From contig CAVIHU010000002.1 of assembly GCA_963642705.1 (NCBI GenBank), positions 62,001 through 126,000 on the forward strand: a stretch of 64,000 nt of DNA, in the 5' to 3' direction. Position numbers and translations under genes: made by a program. Source of the DNA: UBA11524 sp963642705 (GTDB lineage Bacteria > Bacillota > Clostridia > Christensenellales > Aristaeellaceae). This document shows, in pieces, positions 1 through 8,518 of this stretch (within the stretch, counting starts at the first letter, position 1; each line of letters begins with the position of its first letter). The notes beneath the pieces were generated by a model. That model had not been told where the DNA came from. It did not search any database and saw nothing but the letters and a program-made list of their open reading frames with translations.

Positions 1-333
1 AATGTGGATGCAAGCATCTATGAGGCGGCTGCGATTGACGGCGCAAGCGGTGCTCAGCGGTATTTCCGGATCACGCTGCCGCTGCTCCGCCCGACGCTGC
101 TGCTGCTGACCATCATGACTGTCAGCGGCACGATTCAGCTTTTTGACGAGTCTGTCAACCTGACCGGCGGCGGTCCGGCGAACGGCACGCTGTCCATCTC
201 GCATTACATCTATAACCTCGCCTTCAAGTATTCGCCGAATTTCGGCTATGCTACCGCCATATCCTTCGTGGTGTTTGCTGCGATTGCCCTGCTGACGCTC
301 CTGCAGATGAAGGTAGGTGACAAGCGTGACTAA
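1..333 (+). CDS. Sugar ABC transporter permease, MalF-type (5' end missing)
   Basis: This is the C-terminal part of an inner-membrane permease of a carbohydrate ABC importer; the reading frame is open from base 1, so the true start lies outside the window. The segment EAAAIDGAS followed by ITLPLLRP is the cytoplasmic EAA loop that docks the ATPase in MalF/UgpA-type permeases. Two hydrophobic segments follow it, and the protein ends in a short basic tail. The next permease gene starts 17 bases before this stop, so the two are translationally coupled and should form a heterodimer. The solute-binding protein is presumably upstream. No ATPase gene is visible, which suggests a shared MsmX/UgpC-type ATPase (inference). 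Substrate unknown; the neighbours suggest a plant-cell-wall oligosaccharide. Confidence 0.9.
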   Translation, partial: NVDASIYEAAAIDGASGAQRYFRITLPLLRPTLLLLTIMTVSGTIQLFDESVNLTGGGPANGTLSISHYIYNLAFKYSPNFGYATAISFVVFAAIALLTLLQMKVGDKRD

Positions 334-1132
334 ATTGCGCAAGCTTTTGCTGCACCTGTTCATGATTCTGTCCGTACTGCTCTTTGCGTTCCCGATTTAC
401 TGGATGTTTGTCTCCGCCACAAACAGCACGGGCGAAATCGTCGTCGGCAAGCTGACGATCGGCACGCATCTGGCGGAGAACTTCGAGAAGCTGACATCGG
501 CAAAGAACATCGCGCGCGCCATGTATAATTCCATGCGCAACACGGTGCTGTCCGTCTTTCTGTCGCTGCTCGTCAGCTCGATTGCAGGCTACGGCTTTGA
601 GGTGTATCACGACAAATGGAAGGACCGCCTCATGAGCGTCATTCTCCTGTCCATGCTGATTCCGGGCATTTCGACCACCATTCCGCTCTACAAGATGATC
701 GCCTCGTGGAAGCTGCTGAATACGTGGATGGGCTTCGTGCTGCCGGGCATCGCGTCGGTTTTCCTGATCATGCTCTTCCGGCAGAGCGCGCGCTCCTTTC
801 CGCGCGACATCATCGAGGCGGCACGCATGGACGGCCTGACCGAGCTGGGCATCTTCTTCCGCATGTTCGTCCCGATTATGGCGCCGACCTACGTTGCCGC
901 GCTGACCATCAGCTTCATGAACGCATGGAACAGCTATCTTTGGCCGAGCGTCATCATGATGAGCAACGAATCGACCACCATGCCGCTGCTGCTGGCAAAT
1001 CTGATGTCCGGCTATACGCAGGATTACGGCATGATTCTGCTGGCTGTTTCGATTTGCACCATCCCGACGCTGCTGATTTTTGCTTGCCTGCAGAAGAGCT
1101 TTGCATCGGGCATTACCGGCGCAGTCAAATAA
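317..1132 (+). CDS. Carbohydrate ABC transporter permease, MalG-type
   Basis: Second transmembrane subunit of the sugar importer, 271 residues, the normal length for MalG/UgpE-type permeases. About six hydrophobic helices are visible, with the EAA loop (IIEAARMDGLTELGIFFRMF) near residue 175. It starts at a GTG inside the preceding permease gene (17-base overlap), which implies coupled translation. A second in-frame GTG lies four codons later and could also serve. The AraC-type regulator 139 bases downstream is likely to control or respond to the same substrate (inference from order). An AT-rich stretch after the stop (ATATAC then GTATAT, about 1140-1163) could form a weak hairpin but is not a convincing terminator. 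Confidence 0.93.
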   Translation: MTSVTKLRKLLLHLFMILSVLLFAFPIYWMFVSATNSTGEIVVGKLTIGTHLAENFEKLTSAKNIARAMYNSMRNTVLSVFLSLLVSSIAGYGFEVYHDKWKDRLMSVILLSMLIPGISTTIPLYKMIASWKLLNTWMGFVLPGIASVFLIMLFRQSARSFPRDIIEAARMDGLTELGIFFRMFVPIMAPTYVAALTISFMNAWNSYLWPSVIMMSNESTTMPLLLANLMSGYTQDYGMILLAVSICTIPTLLIFACLQKSFASGITGAVK

Positions 1133-1270
1133 GCATGAATATACGATAATTACGGTATATTTTGCGGTAATTAACGCTGATTTTTCCAAAAAATTCTATT
1201 TTCAGGCAGGAGTCTTCATTTTTCTGGCGAATGATTCTGTAATCACCATCTCGCAATGAAAGGAGCCTAT

Positions 1271-2131
1271 ATGAAGAATCTTGACTATCTGGTCGAGTGC
1301 AATTTCACCAACAAGGTGGAAACAATCGACCCGCAGTACATCTGCCACCCGAAGTATGAGCTGTTTCTCCTGCTGGAGGGACAGGCAAGCATGCTGATCA
1401 ATGCCGAACGCTACCCGCTGACGCGCGGTTCGCTTGTGCTGCTCTCCAGCGATGACTGGCACCTGTCCATCAACGACTCCAACCAGCCCTACAGCCGTGT
1501 CACCATGCACTTCGACCCGAACATCATCCAGATGTACAACACCGAACGGACGAATTTGCTGGATTGCTTCACGAATGCACGTTCCGAGCATAAGCACATC
1601 ATTCAGCTCACCGAGGAGGAAATCGAGCAGTACCTCTATACCGCCAAGCGCATCGCCGCGCTCTGGGGCAGCGCCGAATTCGGCGACGACCTGACCGCCA
1701 TTGCGATGCTCATCCGCCACCTGATCTCCATCAACAAGATTTACTGGCGCGAAACGGGTACCTCGCCGCTGCAGCAGTCGCCGCTCGTGCATCAGATTGT
1801 GACCTATGTGGACAGCCACATCGATTCGCCAATGTCCATCAGCGCGCTTGCGGAGGAATGCCGCTACTCCAAGTCGCATATTTCCACGACGTTCTCGCAT
1901 GAAATGGGCATCCCGATTCGCCGCTACATCCTCGTCAAGAAGATTCTCTATGCCAAGACGCTGCTGGCGCAGGGACATACTGTGGAGTACGTCTGCGCCA
2001 ATTCCGGCTTCAATGACTACTGCAACTTCATCCGCACCTTCAAGAGCATTGTGGGCATCGCGCCGAAGCAGTGGCAGAGCCAGCTGAAGGAGAAGGAAAA
2101 GGCAACGCGGGGAAAGAAGCAGCAGGCATGA
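1271..2131 (+). CDS. AraC-family transcriptional regulator
   Basis: DNA-binding regulator of about 286 residues. The N-terminal half has the look of a cupin-type sugar-sensing domain (YELFLLLEGQASMLINAERY, then a stretch on display of a ligand pocket). The C-terminal 100 residues carry the two helix-turn-helix motifs of AraC/XylS proteins, the first around ISALAEECRYSKSHIST and the second ending in IGIAPKQW-like sequence (VGIAPKQW). An ATG at 1256 is in frame, but the Shine-Dalgarno AAGGAG lies between it and 1271, so 1271 is the better start. The stop overlaps the next gene by four bases (ATGA). Likely role: carbohydrate-responsive control of the flanking permeases and esterase. Ligand unknown. 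Confidence 0.92.
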   Translation: MKNLDYLVECNFTNKVETIDPQYICHPKYELFLLLEGQASMLINAERYPLTRGSLVLLSSDDWHLSINDSNQPYSRVTMHFDPNIIQMYNTERTNLLDCFTNARSEHKHIIQLTEEEIEQYLYTAKRIAALWGSAEFGDDLTAIAMLIRHLISINKIYWRETGTSPLQQSPLVHQIVTYVDSHIDSPMSISALAEECRYSKSHISTTFSHEMGIPIRRYILVKKILYAKTLLAQGHTVEYVCANSGFNDYCNFIRTFKSIVGIAPKQWQSQLKEKEKATRGKKQQA

Positions 2132-3156
2132 GTATCGGGGAAGAATTGTTGGCCCGGGAGCTGCCCGCGCTTGACGCCTCGCAGGAACGGCGGGAGGAGA
2201 AGCTTGCGCTGCTTCGCCGGGAATTTCTGGGCTGCTGGCCGGACAATGTCCGCGTGTCCTTTCCATTGATTTCCGCAGACGAGGAGGCCTGCGGCGGCAA
2301 GGGCATCAGCCGTTTTCTCCGTGCAACGCTGGAGAAGGACGGCGTGCAGGCGGAGTTTCCGTTCAGCGTGACCATCCCGAAGAAGGCCGCCCGACCGGTG
2401 CCGGTGTTCGTGCACCTGCATTTCCCGAATGAGGCGGCGTGCGGTATGGCGGAGGAGCTGCTCGACCGCGGCTATGCGGTTGCATCGGTCTGTTACGAGG
2501 AGATCGAGAAGGATGACAGCAAGCCTGCCGCATCGCCTATGGCGGAGCTGTCTGACGATGTCAGCAGCAGCCGCTGGGGGAAAATCGGCGAATGGGCTTT
2601 CGCAGCGCACTGCATCGCGGATTACCTGCTGACGCTGTCTGAAATCGACGGGAAGCGCATGACCGTCATCGGGCATTCGCGCCTGGGATTGACGGCGCTC
2701 TGGTGCGGTGCGAACGACCCGCGGTTCAGCCTGACGGTCGGCGTGAATGCCGGCGGATTGTATCGCGGCTCGGAATGCGAGCAGTTTGCCGATCTGGCGA
2801 GGGAATATACGCGCTACTGGTTCTGTCCAGCCTTCTTCGACCGTCCGCTGGACGCGTCAGCCCTGCCGTTTGACCTGCACTTCCTGCTCAGCCTGATTGC
2901 CCCGAGGCACCTGCTGATGATTGGCGCCTCACGCGACCGCTGGGCATCGCCGCATTCGATGCTGCTTGCTGCCTGCGCCGCAAGTCCGGCTTACGAACAG
3001 CTCGGCTTGCAGGGCATTTGCGCACCGGATGTACCGCAGACAGGAACTCTGTACGGCGAAGGACGCATCGGCTTTTACATTCGCGACGGCATCCATTACT
3101 TTGGCCGAGAGGAATGGCTTGCAGCGATGGAATACCGCGAAATGCACCAGGTATAA
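2128..3156 (+). CDS. Alpha/beta hydrolase, CE15 (glucuronoyl esterase)-like
   Basis: Predicted intracellular esterase of 342 residues, with no signal peptide. The nucleophile elbow GHSRLG (Ser near residue 184) followed by TALWCGANDPRF, the later segment LPFDLHFLLSLIAPRHLL, and the C-terminal RDGIHYFGREEW (His near 323) follow the order seen in CE15-type glucuronoyl esterases and their bacterial relatives. Classic CE15 enzymes are secreted and cleave ester links between lignin and glucuronoxylan; this one lacks an export signal, so it would act on imported oligosaccharide or another ester. An upstream in-frame ATG (2071) lies inside the regulator gene; the ATGA overlap at 2128 is the natural start. 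Family assignment is fairly sure, the substrate is not. Confidence 0.75.
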   Translation: MSIGEELLARELPALDASQERREEKLALLRREFLGCWPDNVRVSFPLISADEEACGGKGISRFLRATLEKDGVQAEFPFSVTIPKKAARPVPVFVHLHFPNEAACGMAEELLDRGYAVASVCYEEIEKDDSKPAASPMAELSDDVSSSRWGKIGEWAFAAHCIADYLLTLSEIDGKRMTVIGHSRLGLTALWCGANDPRFSLTVGVNAGGLYRGSECEQFADLAREYTRYWFCPAFFDRPLDASALPFDLHFLLSLIAPRHLLMIGASRDRWASPHSMLLAACAASPAYEQLGLQGICAPDVPQTGTLYGEGRIGFYIRDGIHYFGREEWLAAMEYREMHQV

Positions 3157-3157
3157 G

Positions 3158-3187
3158 AAGGGCTCCTGCAATTTTGCAGGAGCCCTT
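3158..3187. terminator. Bidirectional intrinsic terminator between convergent genes
   Basis: A perfect 13-base-pair stem (AAGGGCTCCTGCA, loop ATTT, TGCAGGAGCCCTT) sits two bases after the esterase stop and 12 bases from the stop of the convergent gene. There is no long T run on either side, but the stem strength and position between convergent stops support termination both ways. Confidence 0.8.
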
Positions 3188-3198
3188 CCGGTATTGCC

Positions 3199-4104
3199 TC
3201 AGAACAAATCCAGCATCGAATCGAGATAAATGGCTTCGCGAACCTCCAGCTGATGCTCGGGTCTGACCATGTAGTAGAGGAGAATTTCAAATACCATCGC
3301 ACTGCCGAGCCCGCGTCCCTCGAGCTTGAATTCCGTGAAGCCCATCGGCAGATAGATGCGCTGAATGTCCTCGATGCTGATGAAGGCGGGATTGCGCATC
3401 GCCTGCGAAAGGCGGTAACCGTCCTGCGCATGCGGTGCGGTGCAGCGATGCTCCGGCGCATCCTCGCCGAGGTTCTTCCGGCTGACAGCCTCATAGCAGC
3501 GTTTGCGCTCGGTGCAGGAGAAGGAGCAGCACTCGTTGCAGAGAAACTCCGTCTTGTCCTTCAGCGGCTGCGGCAGGGTATTCAGCCGGTCAAACGCTTT
3601 GTTCAGCCGGAAATCAGGAACGATATAGCGGAATTCGGGGCGCTCGGCTTCGCGCAGGTATTCCGTAAAAGCTGTCAGCACCTTCGTCGTCGAGGAGACA
3701 AGATACAGCTTCGGGTATTGCGCTTGCAGATACGCCGTCAGCAGCTCGGAATGGACAATCACGCCGTTGCACAGGGGCTCGCCCTCGGACAGGAGCGCAC
3801 AGAGCTTGTTGCAGCGTGAGTCGGACAGATGCTCAGGGCGCAGCAGAGAGTTGCTGAACGTCAGCCGCGATGAAATGCCGTATTTCCGTGCGAGACTGAC
3901 GGCATCGCGCGGCTTGCAGATGCTTTCGCTGACGCGTCCGCCGCCCCACAGGCAGTCAGACGGTGCGCCGTAAAGCGAGCCGATGTCGCACCAGCCGTAG
4001 AAATACTCCCGATGCGCTTCAAACAGCGGCAGAAACAGGCGGTACAGGTCGTAAAACTCGAATAAGCCGGGCAGGTGGTAATGGGCAGCTCTCTTTTCAT
4101 CCAT
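3199..4104 (-). CDS. U32-peptidase-like protein of unknown function
   Basis: A 301-residue protein without signal peptide or membrane segment. The pattern of short beta strands and the cysteine cluster CNECCSFSCTERKRCY at about residues 188-203, followed much later by FKLEGRG, resembles U32-family peptidase-like TIM-barrel proteins, in which a cysteine cluster and a KIEGR-like motif are typical. I infer a distant relationship only. The gene follows the sugar kinase by five bases with no clear Shine-Dalgarno, so it is probably translated by coupling. Its place in a carbohydrate cluster gives no direct functional clue. Function unknown. Confidence 0.6.
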   Translation of the reverse strand: MDEKRAAHYHLPGLFEFYDLYRLFLPLFEAHREYFYGWCDIGSLYGAPSDCLWGGGRVSESICKPRDAVSLARKYGISSRLTFSNSLLRPEHLSDSRCNKLCALLSEGEPLCNGVIVHSELLTAYLQAQYPKLYLVSSTTKVLTAFTEYLREAERPEFRYIVPDFRLNKAFDRLNTLPQPLKDKTEFLCNECCSFSCTERKRCYEAVSRKNLGEDAPEHRCTAPHAQDGYRLSQAMRNPAFISIEDIQRIYLPMGFTEFKLEGRGLGSAMVFEILLYYMVRPEHQLEVREAIYLDSMLDLF

Positions 4105-4109
4105 GATGC

Positions 4110-5198
4110 TTAGCGGCGGATGTCGTAATTCATGTCGGCAAGGTTGCGGATAGACCTGACGTCGTCCGTGATGTTCGCGTCGCCGTGAATCGTGTGCTTG
4201 ATGACGCTCGACGCGACGGCGAAATTCAGCATATCCATCGGCTTGTAGTCGTGCATCATCGCGTAAATCAGACCGGAGGCAAACGCGTCGCCGCCGCCGA
4301 CACGGTCAAGGATGGTGAACGTGAACAGCTTCGACTCGAAGGTATGTCCGTCGTACCACATGAATGCCTTCAGGCTGTTTTCAGAGCCGGAATGGGCGTA
4401 ACGGACATGCCGTGCGATACAGCGGAGATTCGGGTAGCGCTCGACAAAGTGCTGGAACACCTCGTCCTGCTGCTCATACGAGGGCTGAAGCGGCACACCA
4501 TCCTTCCAGTCGCCCTGCGTATGGTCATCGTCATTGCGCCAGAGGTGGTACGGCTCGATGCCAAGCAGGATATCCACATACGGCAGGCAGAGCGTGCAGA
4601 AATCACGCGCCTGCTCCCAAGTCCACAGTGCGGAGCGGAAGTTGCCGTCAAAGGAGACGGTCATACCCTTTTCCTTGGCAGTCTTGAGCAAATCAAGCGT
4701 CAGCTGGGCGCAGTTCGCCCCAAGCGCGGGCGTGATGCCGGAGAGGTGCAGCCAGTCAAAGCCGTCCAGCAGAGAAGCCAGATCAACCTTCGAGAAGTCG
4801 TATTCCGCCATGGCGGAGTGCTTGCGATCGTAGATGACCTTGCTCGGACGGACGCCGTAGCCGGTTTCGAGGTAGTACGTGCCAAGACGGTGCGTAGGCG
4901 TTTCCGCAGGCGTAGAGAGAATCACCGGCGTGCAGTGCACGTCATTGGAGCGCAGCAGGCGGACGGCTGATTTGCCCAGCGAGTTATCCGGCACGACGGA
5001 GAAGAAGGTGCTGTCGATGCCGAGGTTCGCGAGCGCGAGCGCGATATTCGCCTCCGAGCCGCCGTAGGATGCCTCGAAGGTATTTGTCATGCGGATTTTC
5101 TCGTAATTCGGCGGTGTCAGGCGGAGCATGATTTCGCCGACGGTGATGAACTTCTTGTCGCAGCTCATGTCGCGCAGGAGCGGATTGGCGTGCAGCAT
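4110..5198 (-). CDS. kdgK: PfkB-family sugar kinase, probable 2-keto-3-deoxygluconate kinase
   Basis: Ribokinase/PfkB-type carbohydrate kinase, 362 residues from the chosen start. The N-terminal motif GGSEANIALALANLG and the C-terminal GGGDAFASG (catalytic Asp near residue 304) are the two PfkB signatures. The opening block (GEIMLRLTPPNYEKI) matches the KDG-kinase branch, which phosphorylates 2-keto-3-deoxygluconate in uronate and pectin breakdown; that specificity is inferred. The frame is open to 5273, but the Shine-Dalgarno AAAGGGG lies just upstream of 5198, so this ATG is chosen. A promoter with TTGACA and TATACT lies 55 bases upstream. Forms an operon with the U32-like gene. Fits with a glucuronate-releasing esterase nearby. 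Confidence 0.82.
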   Translation of the reverse strand: MLHANPLLRDMSCDKKFITVGEIMLRLTPPNYEKIRMTNTFEASYGGSEANIALALANLGIDSTFFSVVPDNSLGKSAVRLLRSNDVHCTPVILSTPAETPTHRLGTYYLETGYGVRPSKVIYDRKHSAMAEYDFSKVDLASLLDGFDWLHLSGITPALGANCAQLTLDLLKTAKEKGMTVSFDGNFRSALWTWEQARDFCTLCLPYVDILLGIEPYHLWRNDDDHTQGDWKDGVPLQPSYEQQDEVFQHFVERYPNLRCIARHVRYAHSGSENSLKAFMWYDGHTFESKLFTFTILDRVGGGDAFASGLIYAMMHDYKPMDMLNFAVASSVIKHTIHGDANITDDVRSIRNLADMNYDIRR

Positions 5199-5252
5199 GG
5201 GTGATATCCCCTTTCTGTTGTAAGTATTTACAATAGGAACTGATTTGATTTC

Positions 5253-5280
5253 AGTATAGCAGGGAAATCGCATTTGTCAA
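5253..5280 (-). promoter_or_regulatory. Sigma-A promoter for the sugar kinase operon
   Basis: On the minus strand TTGACA (5275-5280) is followed after 16 bases by TATACT (5253-5258), about 55 bases upstream of the kinase start. Strong match to the vegetative consensus. Confidence 0.75.
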
Positions 5281-5340
5281 GGGGAAAATAAGAATCACGC
5301 GGAGCCTGTATGAAAGTGCGCTCAACTCGATCACGAAAAG

Positions 5341-5386
5341 CGTGCAGGGACGGAGTTCGTGCCGGGGCTTGGGGCGAAACGCCAAC
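5341..5386 (+). repeat. Dispersed GC-rich intergenic repeat, copy A
   Basis: GTGCAGGGACGGAGTTCGTG followed by CCGGGGCTTGGGGCGAAACG matches the reverse complement of the copy at 63927-64000 and the copy near 57774. Degenerate but clearly the same family. It lies in the divergent gap between the sugar kinase and aconitase, upstream of the aconitase promoter. Confidence 0.65.
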
Positions 5387-5418
5387 TGCGCTTTTTCTGT
5401 ACTTTCGCTCGCGAACGG

Positions 5419-5447
5419 TTGACGCATCGCTGCAAAAACGGTATGAT
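5419..5447 (+). promoter_or_regulatory. Sigma-A promoter for aconitase
   Basis: TTGACG (5419-5424), a 17-base spacer, then TATGAT (5442-5447). The start codon is 80 bases downstream, preceded by AAAGGAG. Confidence 0.75.
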
Positions 5448-5526
5448 GTTTCTGTCTCTGTGATGCAGACGATTCGCACATTGCCGTGCGGAGCGTGAAA
5501 CGGAACCAAACAAAGGAGTTTGACCT

Positions 5527-7467
5527 ATGTCTATGAACCTGACTCAGAAAATCCTCTCGGCGCATCTGCTTAGCGGCGAGCTGATCCCCGGCACGGAGAT
5601 CTCCATCCGCATCGATCAGACGCTGACGCAGGATTCTACCGGCACCATGGCGTACCTCCAGTTCGAGGCAATGGGTGTCAGCCGCGTGAAGACGAAGAAG
5701 TCCGTGGCGTATATCGACCATAACACCCTGCAGACCGGCTTCGAGAACGCAGATGACCACTATTATATTCAGACGGTCACGAAGAAGCACGGCATCTATT
5801 GCTCGAAGCCCGGCAACGGCATTTGCCATCAGGTGCAGCTGGAGCGCTTCGGCGTACCGGGCTACACGCTGCTGGGCTCGGACAGCCATACGCCGACCGG
5901 CGGCGGCATCGGAATGCTGGCCATCGGTGCGGGCGGACTGGACGTTGCGGTCGCGATGGGCGGCGGCGCATACTATCTTGCCTGTCCGAAGGTTGTGGGC
6001 GTTCGCCTGCACGGCAAGCTCTCCTACGGCGTCGCAGCGAAGGATATCATCCTGGAGGTGCTGCGCCGGCTGACGGTCAAGGGCGGCGTCGGCAAGGTGA
6101 TGGAATACATCGGTGAGGGCGTGAAGACGCTGTCCGTGCCGGAGCGCGCCACGATTGCCAACATGGGTGCTGAGCTGGGCGCGACAACCTCCGTCTTCCC
6201 GTCGGACGAAATCACGCATGCCTTCCTGAAGGCGCAGCAGCGTGAGCAGGACTTCGTAGCCCTTGCGGCGGACGCGGATGCGAAGTACGACGAGATGATC
6301 GACATCGACCTGTGCGCGCTCGAACCGCTCGTTGCCAAGCCTCATATGCCTGACATTGTCGAGACCGTCAGAGAATGCGGTCCGATCAAGGTCGATCAGG
6401 TGTTCATCGGCTCCTGCACGAACTCCTCCTACACCGACATGATGCGCGTCGCCCGTATCCTGAAGGGCAAGACGGTGCATCCGGATGTCAGCCTTGTCAT
6501 CGGTCCCGGCTCTAAGCAGGTGCTGACGATGCTGGCACGCAACGGCGCATTGGCGGACATGATCGCGGCAGGCGCGCGCATCCTTGAATCTGCCTGTGGT
6601 CCCTGCATCGGCATGGGTCAGTCGCCGCGCACGAACGCCGTGTCCGTCCGCACGAATAACCGCAATTTCTACGGCCGCAGCGGAACAAAATCCGCCGGCA
6701 TTTACCTTGTGTCCTGCGAAACGGCCGCCGTCACCGCGCTGACCGGCGTGCTGACTGACCCGCGCTGCCTCGATATTGACCTCGATATCCCGATGCCGGA
6801 AACGTTCACCGTCAATGACAACCTCGTCATTCCGCCGGTCGAGCCCGGTCATGAGGATGAGGTGCAGGTCGTCCGCGGCCCGAACATTCAGCCGTTCCCG
6901 CTCGGCAAGCCGCTTGCGGAGAGCGTCTCCGGTCAGGTGCTGCTGAAGATGGAGGACAACATCACGACCGACCACATCGCGCCGTCTGATGCGAAGCTCC
7001 TGCCGTTCCGCTCGAACGTGCCGTATCTGTCTGATTTCTGCCTGACGCCTGTGGACAAGGATTTCCCGGCGCGTGCAAAGGCAGTCGGCGGCGGTCTGCT
7101 CGTTGCCGGCAACAACTATGGTCAGGGCTCCAGCCGTGAGCATGCTGCGCTTGTGCCGCTGTATCTGGGCATTCGTGCAGTCATCGCGAAGTCCTTCGCA
7201 CGAATCCATCAGGCGAACCTCATCAACAATGGCATTTTGCCGCTGACATTCAGGGACGAAGCAGACTATGACCGCATCGCGCAGGGCGATGTGCTGTCGC
7301 TGCCGAATGTCCGCCAGCTTGTCGAGAACGGCAGCAGTGAGTTCGTGCTGCATAACGATACGAAAAACGAGGACTACACCGTTCTCATGCCGCTGACGCA
7401 CCGCCAGCAGGGCTGCATCCTCTACGGCGGTCTGCTGAACTACACGCGCGAGAGCAGCAAGGCGTAA
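5527..7467 (+). CDS. acn: Aconitate hydratase
   Basis: Iron-sulfur enzyme interconverting citrate and isocitrate in the cytoplasm, 646 residues. The [4Fe-4S] ligands are visible as Cys297 in GSCTNSS and Cys357/Cys360 in ACGPCIGMG, and the swivel domain contains NYGQGSSREHAAL, the substrate-binding serine/arginine motif. The length of about 645 fits the shorter bacterial aconitase branch rather than the 890-residue AcnA type. Start ATG is preceded by AAAGGAG at the right distance. Monocistronic: it has its own promoter and a long hairpin terminator after the stop. In an anaerobe it probably serves an incomplete TCA route towards 2-oxoglutarate and glutamate (inference); no isocitrate dehydrogenase or citrate synthase is in the window. 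Confidence 0.96.
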   Translation: MSMNLTQKILSAHLLSGELIPGTEISIRIDQTLTQDSTGTMAYLQFEAMGVSRVKTKKSVAYIDHNTLQTGFENADDHYYIQTVTKKHGIYCSKPGNGICHQVQLERFGVPGYTLLGSDSHTPTGGGIGMLAIGAGGLDVAVAMGGGAYYLACPKVVGVRLHGKLSYGVAAKDIILEVLRRLTVKGGVGKVMEYIGEGVKTLSVPERATIANMGAELGATTSVFPSDEITHAFLKAQQREQDFVALAADADAKYDEMIDIDLCALEPLVAKPHMPDIVETVRECGPIKVDQVFIGSCTNSSYTDMMRVARILKGKTVHPDVSLVIGPGSKQVLTMLARNGALADMIAAGARILESACGPCIGMGQSPRTNAVSVRTNNRNFYGRSGTKSAGIYLVSCETAAVTALTGVLTDPRCLDIDLDIPMPETFTVNDNLVIPPVEPGHEDEVQVVRGPNIQPFPLGKPLAESVSGQVLLKMEDNITTDHIAPSDAKLLPFRSNVPYLSDFCLTPVDKDFPARAKAVGGGLLVAGNNYGQGSSREHAALVPLYLGIRAVIAKSFARIHQANLINNGILPLTFRDEADYDRIAQGDVLSLPNVRQLVENGSSEFVLHNDTKNEDYTVLMPLTHRQQGCILYGGLLNYTRESSKA

Positions 7468-7483
7468 TTTCTGCCCAATAAAA

Positions 7484-7565
7484 GCCGCCGCACCAGCTGA
7501 TATGATCCCCCGATACTGGACAACCGGTATTGGAGGTACGTATCATTGCTGGTACGGCGGTTTTT
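7484..7565. terminator. Long bidirectional hairpin terminator
   Basis: The outer arms GCCGCCGCACCAGC (7484-7497) and GCTGGTACGGCGG (7548-7560) pair, and an inner stem CCGATACTGG / CCGGTATTGG extends the structure around loop ACAA. T run at 7561-7565 on the plus strand and A run at 7480-7483 on the other side allow termination in both directions, between aconitase and the convergent secreted-protein gene. At about 77 bases it is unusually long. Confidence 0.75.
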
Positions 7566-7574
7566 CATGATGAT

Positions 7575-8408
7575 TCAGTCGGATGATTGAGCAGGGATCA
7601 TATGCAGCACCATCACGCTGGCTGCATCCTTTGCGCCGAAGTCAAGCTTGAAGGAGGCATACCCCATCTTGACCGTGACGGGGACAGCGGTTTCCGTGCC
7701 GTCAGAATGGAGCAGCCTCAGATCGCAGCCCTCCAGCAGCGATTCGGGCATCGAGAACCGGATGGTGCCCTTGGCTCGTGCAGAGATGCCGACAATCTCA
7801 AAGCAGATGGTCATCAGCTTTTCGCCGTTTTCCAGCGTGCCTGTGCGCACGACCAGGTCGCCCTTCGGCACGCTGAATGTCATCGCGGCGGCAGAGACAC
7901 CGTCCCTTTGCGTGAGCCGCGCCTTTGAATTTACTGCGCCGCAAATCGGGCAGATGGTGAAGGAATATTCCTCGCCGGATGACTGAAGCGTGCAGGCATA
8001 CCGCTCGCAGCCGACCATCAGGCCATCGCGGCAGAAGCTGCGCTTGCACAGGGCGCTGTGCGTGTTCGCGCCGATGTAGACCCACGCGCTGTACCAGTGA
8101 CCGAACTTGCTGATGGACTGCTTCGCCGTCTGCGTGGCTGCCCAATTCGCACTGAAGGTTGCCGTGTAGGTTGTCCTGCCCTTTTCTTCGCACGAAGGCT
8201 GCCTTGTGTTTTTCGTCACCTTGGCTGACGCGGTCTCGACGTGGCTGCTGTTGCGCCTGCAGATGCGCGTGGCGGTGCAGCTGCTGTGATCAGCCGACCA
8301 TGTGTAGGTTGCAGCATCCCAATCATGACCGCTGCTGCAGTCCTCAGCCAGCGCTGTGCCCATGCACAAAAGCGCTGCCAGCAGCATCGCGAAAATCCTC
8401 TTCCTCAT
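7575..8408 (-). CDS. Secreted Cys-containing protein of unknown function
   Basis: A 277-residue exported protein. Residues 1-22 form a signal peptide ending in GTALAED. The mature N-terminus has the pattern CSSGHDW ... ATYTW ... CTATRIC ... SCEEKGRTTYTATF, reminiscent of short Cys/His/Trp-containing repeats in clostridial cell-surface proteins; here roughly one and a half units are seen. A second pair of cysteines (ICPICG) lies around residue 155, and the C-terminal 110 residues look like a beta-rich domain. No catalytic motif, anchor or lipobox is evident. It has its own promoter (TTGCAA, TATACT) covered by a perfect palindrome. Function unknown; a surface or extracellular role is inferred from the signal peptide only. 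Confidence 0.75.
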   Translation of the reverse strand: MRKRIFAMLLAALLCMGTALAEDCSSGHDWDAATYTWSADHSSCTATRICRRNSSHVETASAKVTKNTRQPSCEEKGRTTYTATFSANWAATQTAKQSISKFGHWYSAWVYIGANTHSALCKRSFCRDGLMVGCERYACTLQSSGEEYSFTICPICGAVNSKARLTQRDGVSAAAMTFSVPKGDLVVRTGTLENGEKLMTICFEIVGISARAKGTIRFSMPESLLEGCDLRLLHSDGTETAVPVTVKMGYASFKLDFGAKDAASVMVLHMIPAQSSD

Positions 8409-8501
8409 TTCTTTTGTCCTCCCCCCGAATGCATGAACGACCGTATGGTGTGACCGATGCGTTACCTTCCTGCATTTTTTGTACTAATTGTCAACTATTC
8501 A

Positions 8502-8518
8502 CTGGTATAGTATACCAG
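8502..8518. promoter_or_regulatory. 17-bp perfect palindrome, candidate operator
   Basis: CTGGTATA-G-TATACCAG is a perfect inverted repeat that covers the -10 box of the leftward promoter for the secreted protein. It also lies upstream of the cysteine desulfurase promoter. Repressor unknown. Confidence 0.6.

Noticed and set aside
2071..2127. N-terminal extension of the esterase
   Set aside because: It lies inside the AraC gene; the ATGA overlap at 2128 is a normal coupled start.
5251..7401. 716-residue open frame on the minus strand opposite aconitase
   Set aside because: It mirrors the GC-rich codons of acn, has a His/Arg/Ala/Gln-rich composition with no motif, and no ribosome site.
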